From: Methanomassiliicoccales archaeon
Lineage (GTDB): Archaea; Thermoplasmatota; Thermoplasmata; SG8-5
Assembly (NCBI GenBank): GCA_030636255.1
Contig: DAOVXH010000010.1
Span: 1 to 20,241 of the forward strand
Length of the DNA: 20,241 bases
Direction of reading: 5' to 3'
Below the pieces are notes generated by a model. That model saw nothing but the letters and a program-made list of their open reading frames with translations. It did not search any database and was not told the DNA's origin. Position 1 is the stretch's first letter, and every line of letters begins with the position of its first letter. The position numbers and the translations under genes were made by a program. This document shows, in pieces, positions 1 to 8,100 of the stretch.

Positions 1-1427
1 ATGATTCCTGAAGACTGGTCCATACCATCCAGCTCTGCCAGTATGATGCTTAGCAGTCTTGGTGTTACATCGTCACCTGCATACATGTCACGGTGCTTTG
101 CCATGGCCTCCATATCATCGAAGAAGATGATGCTGGGCTTTCTTTCTTTAGCCAGCCTGAACAATTCTGCTACTTTTGTCTCTGATTCCCCATACCATTT
201 GGACATGATATCCGAACATTTTACAGTCACCATTTCCACGTGTAACTCATTGGCCAATGCCTTCATGAGCATGGTTTTTCCACAGCCAGGCGGTCCAAAT
301 AGCAAAATTCCCCTTGGCGGGTCAATACCGTATTTCTGGGCAACATCACTCATGAGTAGCGGTATCATGATGGATTCTTTCAGGTCCTCTTTAACGTCTT
401 CCAGACCACCAACAAGCTCAAAGTTGCTCTGCCCAAGATTCTCCATATCTGATATACGCGTACCAACACTGGCATCCATTTCCAGATTTGTGAAATATGG
501 CATGAAGAATTCTCTTGCTGCCCGTCCTAGAAGCACAGTGACAAATACAGCACCAAAGAGCATTGCCCCGGCAGTGTATCCTGCGGAACTCGGGCTCAGC
601 ATATAGGAATAGGCCCCAAGGAAAGTTCCGGCGATAATTCCGGCTGGAACGAATCCCAGGACAAGCTGATATTTTGAATCTGCAACACTTCTGTGGAAGA
701 ACTTGTGAACCAGATAAATAGCAATGCCAATGAGGAAAATCTGAATAACTGGCATAGCCGAAAGGCCAAAATTGTCACCAATGACATTCACCAATATGTC
801 CAGGTTAGCATCCTGAACTGCCAGTATTGAATTTCCCAGGTCTGCTGGTGTGAAACTATCAAGTGTTGGCTCGAAGAACACCATGAAGCTGGAGGTATGT
901 GCAGGGCCAACAAGCATGCCAGCCACATTCATGTTTCCGCATGTTACCAGGAAGGTGAGGAACACCCCGCCTACAACCAGGACTGCCACAGATAGAAGTA
1001 ATGGCATTATGGCTGCTGCTGCAACTGGAACGATAAGCGAAAGCCCGAATCTGGAAAGGAAGATCATGAGCAGTGCCAGATATCCCAATTTCCATTCAAA
1101 CAGTGAGATGACTAGTAATACCAATAAAAACAGAATCATGAAAAGCCCAAATTCTGGCAATTGATATCCAGCTGCAGCACTGACAAATGTGCTGAGCAGA
1201 ATGAGTGCCAGATATGGGAATTTAATTGAAATTACGCTCACAAGAGTAGCACCCAGAAGCACCATCCACCAGGGGTAGAAGGGTATCCAGGTCATTCCAA
1301 ATATTCCAAGAATAAAGAAAAGTACCGGCGTCAATAGCCACGGGTACTTGCGCTCTTCCTGGACCACATTGCTCAAAATATTTGTAATGCCGTTGCTGGA
1401 CTGTCTGAACACCAGTGCATTACTCAT
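1..1427 (-). CDS. Multi-pass membrane AAA ATPase (3' end outside window)
   Basis: Partial: 475 codons are visible and the C-terminus lies beyond base 1. The ATG at 1427 follows a GGGGGTGA ribosome site and overlaps the stop of the upstream gene as ATGAGTAA, so translation is probably coupled. Residues 31-301 are very hydrophobic, with about eight possible membrane segments and a longer polar loop near 165-225. A classic AAA module starts near 335 ('LVGGLEDVKEDL'), with Walker A GPPGCGKT at 378-385, a pore-loop-like KWYGESE near 410-416 and Walker B IIFFDD at 433-438. In most AAA proteins the second Walker B acid is Glu; here it is Asp438. The pore loop resembles Vps4/katanin/Cdc48 D2 enzymes, which unfold or disassemble proteins. 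Known membrane AAA proteins such as FtsH have one or two membrane spans, so this topology is unusual. A role in membrane-protein remodelling is inference only. Confidence 0.85.
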   Translation of the reverse strand, partial: MSNALVFRQSSNGITNILSNVVQEERKYPWLLTPVLFFILGIFGMTWIPFYPWWMVLLGATLVSVISIKFPYLALILLSTFVSAAAGYQLPEFGLFMILFLLVLLVISLFEWKLGYLALLMIFLSRFGLSLIVPVAAAAIMPLLLSVAVLVVGGVFLTFLVTCGNMNVAGMLVGPAHTSSFMVFFEPTLDSFTPADLGNSILAVQDANLDILVNVIGDNFGLSAMPVIQIFLIGIAIYLVHKFFHRSVADSKYQLVLGFVPAGIIAGTFLGAYSYMLSPSSAGYTAGAMLFGAVFVTVLLGRAAREFFMPYFTNLEMDASVGTRISDMENLGQSNFELVGGLEDVKEDLKESIMIPLLMSDVAQKYGIDPPRGILLFGPPGCGKTMLMKALANELHVEMVTVKCSDIMSKWYGESETKVAELFRLAKERKPSIIFFDDMEAMAKHRDMYAGDDVTPRLLSIILAELDGMDQSSGI

Positions 1428-2529
1428 TGGTTTCACCCCCGGTTGAATCTGACTCAATAATTGCTTCTGGCAATTCTCCGTCATTCATTGGCTCTTCTGT
1501 GGCAGTCTCCACAACAGCATTCTTTTTCATTATCAGGTCGTCGGCCCGCTTGGCTCTGCGAACAGATGCAGCATAAAGGTAAATAAAGAGCGGAATACCA
1601 AGTGCACACATTCCAGCCATTGAAAGAGTTATTACATCATCTGGAACCCACACATCCTTGTTACCTTTGGAATCAGAATATTCAAATGGAAAATCAGTGT
1701 ATTCAACTATGCCAATAACACTGTATTTGTATTCTTTTGATGTTATTGTCCCGCCCCCCTCATAAATGTCCCAGGCAGTAACCCAGAAAGTGATATTGGT
1801 CCCTGCGGCGTATCCGGGAATCACAACCCTCATTTCTGTAGAATTTGAATTGGTCTTGGAGAAATTCCATCCTCCCTCTTCGATAATTCCCTCTGCTGTT
1901 TCATAGACAATGTAAAGATTGGCATCGACAATAGTAATGAAATTAATTGATTTTATTGTGACCTCCACCTCTTCTGTGGCATTTGCCTTGAGTGGCCAGT
2001 AAGTTAATTCTATATTCTCTTCGAATGTATTATTTCTCCATCCGCTGCCTGTTGCAGAATATGTGAAATACAGATTAGATGACCTGGAATCCATTGCAGA
2101 GTTAAAATAATCATAGGCCACAATGTAGAACTCAATCTCATATCCACTAAACTGGGAGAAAGGTTCAAGAACGCATCTGAAGGACATTTCTTCGGTGTCC
2201 AATTTGAAGAAGGGGAATGATATTGGAAATTGAAGTCCATCGTCCGGGTACACAACCCCGTACAAAGAGGCCTGTTTTATCCAGACAGCTGAAATTTCAG
2301 ATGTGATGGTCACCATTATCTGGTCCATGGTGGTGATTGTTTCAGGAGTGACATTCACATTTAGGTTCTGTGTGAAGGTGTCATATTGCCAACCAATTTC
2401 ACCGGCACGTGTTCCTTGAATATAATCGAGATTTTCGGGACCCTGCTCAGCAGGAATGATTCCAGGGACAAGCATTACGAATGAAATGGCCAGTATTGCG
2501 GCGATTGTCAGTTTCTTATTCATTTTCAT
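1420..2529 (-). CDS. Membrane-anchored protein with two tandem beta-sandwich repeats
   Basis: 369 aa, no family recognised. There is a signal peptide at about residues 3-27, an extracellular part, one membrane helix at about 299-321 and a cytoplasmic tail that begins basic (SVRRAKR) and turns acidic to the end. The extracellular part looks duplicated: about 50-157 ('DTFTQNLNVNV...') aligns with about 167-272 ('NTFEENIELTY...'). Both halves have a 'V-T-I-S/K' strand, an 'A-L-Y' strand, a T-E-M segment and a 'F-V-A-D' segment before a small-residue turn. This pattern suggests two Ig-like or FN3-like domains. The start ATG follows GAGGTG by 9 bases and lies 9 bp after the previous stop; the 3' end overlaps the AAA ATPase start. 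The tight spacing suggests it acts with the ATPase, perhaps as its external sensor or partner; that is inference. Confidence 0.85.
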   Translation of the reverse strand: MKMNKKLTIAAILAISFVMLVPGIIPAEQGPENLDYIQGTRAGEIGWQYDTFTQNLNVNVTPETITTMDQIMVTITSEISAVWIKQASLYGVVYPDDGLQFPISFPFFKLDTEEMSFRCVLEPFSQFSGYEIEFYIVAYDYFNSAMDSRSSNLYFTYSATGSGWRNNTFEENIELTYWPLKANATEEVEVTIKSINFITIVDANLYIVYETAEGIIEEGGWNFSKTNSNSTEMRVVIPGYAAGTNITFWVTAWDIYEGGGTITSKEYKYSVIGIVEYTDFPFEYSDSKGNKDVWVPDDVITLSMAGMCALGIPLFIYLYAASVRRAKRADDLIMKKNAVVETATEEPMNDGELPEAIIESDSTGGETNE

Positions 2530-2538
2530 CTATACACC

Positions 2539-3867
2539 TCATGCACGAACTTTTATTTTATGTCTTACTCCTATTTTTGGTTTTACCTTGGACTTCAGCC
2601 TGTCACCCAGGGCCACACCAGCAAATCCAGCAAACAGGTATTGGGCAGGAATGGTGGTTGCCATTGGTACGCTTGGCGGTGGTGGTGGCGGCGGAGGTGG
2701 CGGTGGCGGAACAGTTCCAGTAGGCATTGGTAGGCCATTTGCACCCAAAGGCGGTGGCGGTTGAAGCGGGGTAGGTGGCGCCTGCACAAATCTGTTGCCA
2801 AGGAATATGGTTGCTAACTCCCTCATTTCACCAGTCTGCTCATTTGGAAGAAAAGAGAACATTTCAACAAGCCCTTTTCCATATCTGAAATATGAAGCAA
2901 ATAGCACAAGCCCTCCAAAATCTTCGGCATACAACATAGGCTCAAGGTCTTCATAGCCAGGGGTCATTGCCACAACCTTACTGGATGTAACATTAAATAA
3001 AGCTGGGCCAGAATACTGTGAAGGTGATTCTTCTGTGTGATGGAAGGTTGCAGTATAATCAATTTTTTCATTAAGGGTCTTGGTACTGATGCTTCCAGGA
3101 TATATATTTGTGAGGTCTCTCATGGCCTTTCCTATGAAAATGAAATTCTTTCCATTGATGGTTGCTGTTTTAATGGCCTCTTTCATATCATAAGTCATCT
3201 CCCCATCTGCACCAGGGTCCTCAAAAATAAACAGGTCATGTTCTTCAAGTGGGTTAGGGGAACCCAAATCAAAGATTCTCCAGTTCAGGTGAGAGACCGC
3301 CATGGTTTCATGGGGAATTTTCATATCACTTAAGAGGCCGTCTGAGAAGCTAGATTGTGTACCATCGGCTGCCCCGCTGGCTATACCAATAACCAATACC
3401 TTGGTAGGATTTTCAATTTTATAAACCCTGGTTGAAATGAAAAGTTCAGTAATATTATGGGTTGTGACACTGGGAAACACATCAAGCACCGGTTGAATAT
3501 CAGTGAGATTGAAATTAGAAATCACAATGGGCCCGCCAGAATAATTTGAACCCTGGGGGTAGGACTCTGTAACTATGAAAGGGTCTGGAGTACCTATCAA
3601 TCTGTAACACGGTGTTTCATTCCTGAGAAGTGCATGAACCAGCCCGAAACCCCTGATGGTATCGTTCTGTTTATAATCCATGGGTATGACAATTGACCCA
3701 ACCCCAAAGGGCATGGTCTCATATCTTTCCCTGGTTGAAAGCGGTCTTGTGCTCTGGCCAATGGCGCCTGGCGTAATCAAAGATATAATTATGAATATAG
3801 TTAATATTGCAAATGCTCCGGGAAGCACGGCCCTGTAGTAAATTTTACTTATTTTGGCCACAAACAT
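2539..3867 (-). CDS. Exported protein with possible ThuA/GATase-like core and polyproline run
   Basis: 442 aa, not assigned to a named family. A hydrophobic stretch at about 15-37 should be a signal peptide or anchor. The centre (about 155-260) alternates hydrophobic strands and helices: 'KVLVIGI', 'DLFIFEDPG', 'KNFIFIGKAM'. This recalls the flavodoxin-like fold of ThuA/GATase1-like or DUF4350 proteins; I see no clear catalytic Cys. Residues 364-401 are proline-rich with an unbroken run of 12 Pro at 387-398. A weak hydrophobic segment follows at about 404-421 and then a strongly basic tail (KSKVKPK, RHKIKVRA). The start ATG has AAAGGAG upstream, and a strong TATA box near 3922-3937 gives this gene its own promoter. 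The next gene starts 9 bp downstream. Confidence 0.8.
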   Translation of the reverse strand: MFVAKISKIYYRAVLPGAFAILTIFIIISLITPGAIGQSTRPLSTRERYETMPFGVGSIVIPMDYKQNDTIRGFGLVHALLRNETPCYRLIGTPDPFIVTESYPQGSNYSGGPIVISNFNLTDIQPVLDVFPSVTTHNITELFISTRVYKIENPTKVLVIGIASGAADGTQSSFSDGLLSDMKIPHETMAVSHLNWRIFDLGSPNPLEEHDLFIFEDPGADGEMTYDMKEAIKTATINGKNFIFIGKAMRDLTNIYPGSISTKTLNEKIDYTATFHHTEESPSQYSGPALFNVTSSKVVAMTPGYEDLEPMLYAEDFGGLVLFASYFRYGKGLVEMFSFLPNEQTGEMRELATIFLGNRFVQAPPTPLQPPPPLGANGLPMPTGTVPPPPPPPPPPPPSVPMATTIPAQYLFAGFAGVALGDRLKSKVKPKIGVRHKIKVRA

Positions 3868-3918
3868 GGTATAATGGCTCCTTTATTGTTTTGTTAATTA
3901 GATAAGGTTGGATGAATT

Positions 3919-3937
3919 ACCCTATATAAATATTTCT
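3919..3937 (-). promoter_or_regulatory. TATA-type promoter before the gene starting at 3867
   Basis: Read on the minus strand the segment contains ATATTTATATAGGG, an archaeal TATA box. Its centre lies about 60 bases before the ATG, leaving a leader of about 35 bases that carries AAAGGAG. It sits in the 81-bp gap after the signal peptidase gene, so the three downstream genes can be transcribed without it. Confidence 0.6.
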
Positions 3938-3948
3938 GGACGAAAAAT

Positions 3949-5007
3949 TCAGGGCTCTGGTGATTTATCTAATTCATTGTTCCCAGTATCCGAGGCCGGT
4001 GTTTCAGGCAATTCTTTATCGATTACCGAATCATCATTGCCAATATCTGGCGCCCCACCATCTCCTGGATCCAGCTCCTCTGGCGTGATTTCATCAGGCC
4101 CGGATTTTGTCTCTGTATCTTTATCCGTTTCTTCATCTTTTTTAAGGAATTTCTTGACTATTGGCACAGTATATTCCAGAACAAGAGGGAGCAGCACAAG
4201 CACTATTAGTGTAATAAACAGCCCGGTCCAGCTATTTGGAGGAACCCTTATCAGAGATGCTCCGGTGAACCACAACTTTACAAGCCCAAACCATGGAAGT
4301 TCGCCCCAGGCCTTTCCGATTATCCAGTCTGGTTGAACCGGTTCATATCCTCCTGAGTATGGTTGATCGTATAAAGGAGCATTATTGTCTCCCATGGTTA
4401 TGTATCCGCCATGGGGAATAGTGCCGATGTTTCGATAATATCCCATCAAACCATTACCCATTCCCAGTTTGATGTTTACTGTATCTCCCTCATATCCATA
4501 GTTTGTTAAGGTGATATTTTCTATTGTATCGTATAGGTTAAGCGAAGGCACATCAAAGGAATAATTGTCATAATCTATACCATCAAAGCTTGGAGACACA
4601 TTTGAAGTATTAACATCCAGCCAGATTACCAGTCTATGAATTATTGGAATCACCGGTTCTCCATTGCCACGATATTTCAGGCCATTTGGCCGGTATATCA
4701 CAACATCACCATAGGATCCGTAGGTGGAATGGCCCGTTGCCTCGCCCTGAACATAGGTCACAAGGTCATATGTTCCATTAACCTTCTTGACAAAAACCAT
4801 GTCCCCAGTATCAATTATTCCAACATAGCTCTTGAGCTCCCCGGACGCTGGAGGATGCTCCATACTTCCAGATTCAATAACCACCATAGGGGGCCAGATG
4901 CCGCAATATGCAAACAGTCCCAGCATAATAACTGCAACAATGACGAATGCCACTAAAATATCCTTGCCAATGCTGGCCAGGTCACGTTTCAGTTTCTTCA
5001 TGTTCAT
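3949..5007 (-). CDS. Signal peptidase I, Sec11/ER type, with acidic C-terminal tail
   Basis: 352 aa. It should cleave signal peptides of exported proteins on the outer face of the membrane. Membrane helix one is about 15-36. The catalytic Ser is Ser48 in VIESGSME, the His is His124 in IIHRLV (eukaryotic and archaeal enzymes use His where bacterial ones use Lys), and the Asp is Asp207 in MGDNN. About 80 residues separate the His and Asp boxes, longer than in compact Sec11 proteins, and much of this looks like an added beta-rich domain. A second helix at about 261-284 places the last 65 residues in the cytoplasm; this tail is rich in Asp, Glu and Pro. The ATG at 5007 follows AAAGGAAG at 5018-5025. 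Other signal-peptide genes surround it. Confidence 0.92.
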   Translation of the reverse strand: MNMKKLKRDLASIGKDILVAFVIVAVIMLGLFAYCGIWPPMVVIESGSMEHPPASGELKSYVGIIDTGDMVFVKKVNGTYDLVTYVQGEATGHSTYGSYGDVVIYRPNGLKYRGNGEPVIPIIHRLVIWLDVNTSNVSPSFDGIDYDNYSFDVPSLNLYDTIENITLTNYGYEGDTVNIKLGMGNGLMGYYRNIGTIPHGGYITMGDNNAPLYDQPYSGGYEPVQPDWIIGKAWGELPWFGLVKLWFTGASLIRVPPNSWTGLFITLIVLVLLPLVLEYTVPIVKKFLKKDEETDKDTETKSGPDEITPEELDPGDGGAPDIGNDDSVIDKELPETPASDTGNNELDKSPEP

Positions 5008-5046
5008 TTTACTGCAACTTCCTTTGAGGTGTGAAACCAGCGTTTG

Positions 5047-5056
5047 TATAAATATC
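5047..5056 (-). promoter_or_regulatory. TATA box of the signal peptidase gene
   Basis: The plus-strand sequence TATAAATATC reads as GATATTTATA on the minus strand. It is about 44 bases before the ATG at 5007, which predicts a leader of about 18 bases that would include the AAAGGAAG ribosome site. It lies in the 113-bp gap shared with the divergent peptidase gene at 5121. Confidence 0.55.
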
Positions 5057-5120
5057 TAATCAGTCTCTGAACAGAATATTGAAAAAGACTTAAGTAATTC
5101 CTTGATTATGTTATAATTAC

Positions 5121-8100
5121 ATGTATACAAAGAGGAGTGGGCATCATTCATTGAAAAAAATATCTGGATTTTTGATAGCCAGTATTTTCATCATAATGGT
5201 TTTTCTTCCAGTCACCTCCAGCGCCCCATCCAATGAGTCTCAACCAGTTCCAGAAGCCCCATTGCCCCAGGACACGATAAAAGTTAATTCTACCAGGGAA
5301 ATAGAAAATATACTTCTAAGTATAGACGGAACTCTCCTGGCCAGGCATGTCCAGAAATTCCAGGATTACAAGACCAGGTATGCAGAGAGAGGGGACAAGT
5401 GCAATCTTGCCTCTGAATACATCAGCCAGGTATTTCAGAGTAATGGCCTAAACACCAGTTATGATCCCTTTTTATACAAAAATAAGGCAAAGATGAGAAA
5501 TGTGATTGGAGAGAAACCCGGCACCACTGCCCCCAATAAAATAATAATAATTTGCGCTCACTATGACTCGATAAATCCTCCATCCTCCATGACCGTCGCA
5601 CCTGGTGCAGATGACAATGGAAGCGGTGTAGCAGCAGTCATGGTAGCCGCAGAAGTATTGTCTGATTATGATTTCAATTACACAATCAGGTTCATTGCCT
5701 TCGATTGCGAGGAACTTGGTCTCTGGGGAAGTGCCCACTATGCCAACGATGCTGAGATTAGGGGGGACAATATAGTTGGAGTAATCAACCTTGACATGAT
5801 TGCCTACAATCCAGATCCTTCAGTAGACACTGTTTATTTGGTCAAGGATTATAATGACGATGTAAAGATAGAGAATGAACTGGTTTATGGGCCGGCCCCG
5901 GCAGCCGATACCACGGTATTTTTCTGGCTGGACAATGATGGGGTATATGAACTCGATTGCACGCTTTACATCGAGGAGCAAGGCATTCCCGGCACACTTC
6001 ATAAACTGGTGGAAGGCGCAGCCAATGATTATGTGTTAAATTACACCACGGGTTTCATTGATTTTTCTGGTGGTTGGGGATCCCTGGCAGAACATGAAAA
6101 CATCACTGCCTGGTATAATTATTCAGTATCTGGCCCACTGATCAATTTCATGAAACAGATAATGCAAAAATATTCGCATATCTCGAATATCATTCCTGTA
6201 GACCATTTATCTGGTAGTAGCGACCATGCGCCATTTTCTCCAACATTCCCTGCCATAATGTTCATTGAGAGTAGATATACTGCCAACCCCCATTATCACT
6301 CGGCCCATGACATTATAGACAATCTGAACTTCACATATTGTGCAAATATCACCCAGTTTGCAGTAGCTGCCATTGCCGAACTTGCCGAGCTCAACTCAAC
6401 AGACAATGCTCCACCATCTCACAGCCCAGGATTTCCACCTAATAATGGCTATGGGCAGGCCATGCCTGAAATATCAATAGAGGTCAAGGACCCATCATCC
6501 CTGAATATTCCCAGCATTGAAATGTGGGTCAATGGCCTTGAGGTTTCTAGTATTCTACAACCAATTTCCCTTGGCTATAATATCAGCTACATTCCTGCAA
6601 TACCTTTCACAGATGGCCAGACTGTCAATGTAAGCGTTTCAACCAATGATACCCACGGCCACGGATTCAATTATTTCTGGGAATTTTTAGTGGATGCCGT
6701 GATTCCAGAACCCCCAACAAATATAATTATTGAACAATCAAGAGTGGAACTGGAAAAGCAAGGCCTGGTTCTGGATATTGGCCCAGGTACTTATGACAAT
6801 CTCTGGGCTCAGAAACCCACAGTAATTTACAAGGACAATGAGTACAAGATGTGGTATGGGGCAAATGGCGCTGCGAATCGTATTATATGTTATGCAAATT
6901 CCTCTGATGGCCTTTCCTGGACAAAGCACGGCATTGTACTGGGTCTAGGTGCACCAAGCGACGATGACGGTCAAAGAGCATTATACCCATCTGTAATATT
7001 TGATGGAGAGTACAAGATGTGGTATTCTGGATATGATCTAGTGAACTGGCGCATCATGTATGCCACTTCCTCTGATGGCCTTTCCTGGACAAAGCAAGGA
7101 ACTGTTATTGACAATGGCCCAGCAGGAGATTTTGATGATACGTATGCCTACGGTCCTACTGTATTGAAAACCGACGAATATGAAATGTGGTACACAGGAT
7201 ATGATGGTTTAGAACATAACATATTATATGCCAATTCCTCCGATGGAATAACTTGGAATAAACACAATCAAGAGATAACCCCAGACGGCATTGGCATAGT
7301 TCATGGTGATGGCATAATTAGGAATCCTGGGGTGGCCTATGATTCTGGCTATTATCATATGTATTTTGGTAGATATAATGGACTGGAAATAAGGACAATG
7401 TATGCAAGATCAATTGACGGCATTCGCTGGACAGAGCAGGGCATGGCCATTGACATAGGCGGTGGCGGAACCCCTGACAAGCTTAGATCTACCATGTGCA
7501 GCGTTTTGATTATTGATAATGAAACCAAGGTCTGGTACTCTGCATTTAATGGTGCAAGCTGGCGCATCATGTTCGCCAATACCACCTCCAACATGAATAA
7601 AAACGACATCACACTTTCATGGACTGAGTCCACATCTGATGATATTGTGAGATATGAGGTATTCAGAGAAAGCAGGCCATCAGCCTTCCCAGGAACATTG
7701 GAAATGGTCAATCCCGAGTTTTACAATGTGCCAGACTATCTTACTCCCTGGACAGCCCAGGACGAGGCCATTGTCAATATATCGGCATATGGGCCAGTCA
7801 CAGGCAGCCACCCGTCTTTCTTTTTACTACCTGACGATAATATAATCGATATTTCGCTCTACATGAGACAAAGTACCGGGGAATGGCAGAAACTTGTCCA
7901 GGATACTGATTTTACAGTCAAAATGGATTATGGACTTGTTAATCTTGATTCCATCTACCCATTCACTCCAGGAGCAACATTCCATGCATTTTACAATCAC
8001 ACCACCACAAAGGGCATGAAGATTATTGGAAATTCCATGACTGATGTCAGGGCAGGAGCATCCAATCAATCATACTATTACAGAATAAGGGCAGTGGACA

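Noticed and set aside
1..606. 201-codon plus-strand ORF
   Set aside because: It lies opposite the AAA module, whose Walker A and B motifs are clear on the minus strand; its own protein has no family-like pattern.
2456..2764. Plus-strand ORF with a glycine run
   Set aside because: The glycine run is the complement of the minus-strand proline tract; it is a shadow.
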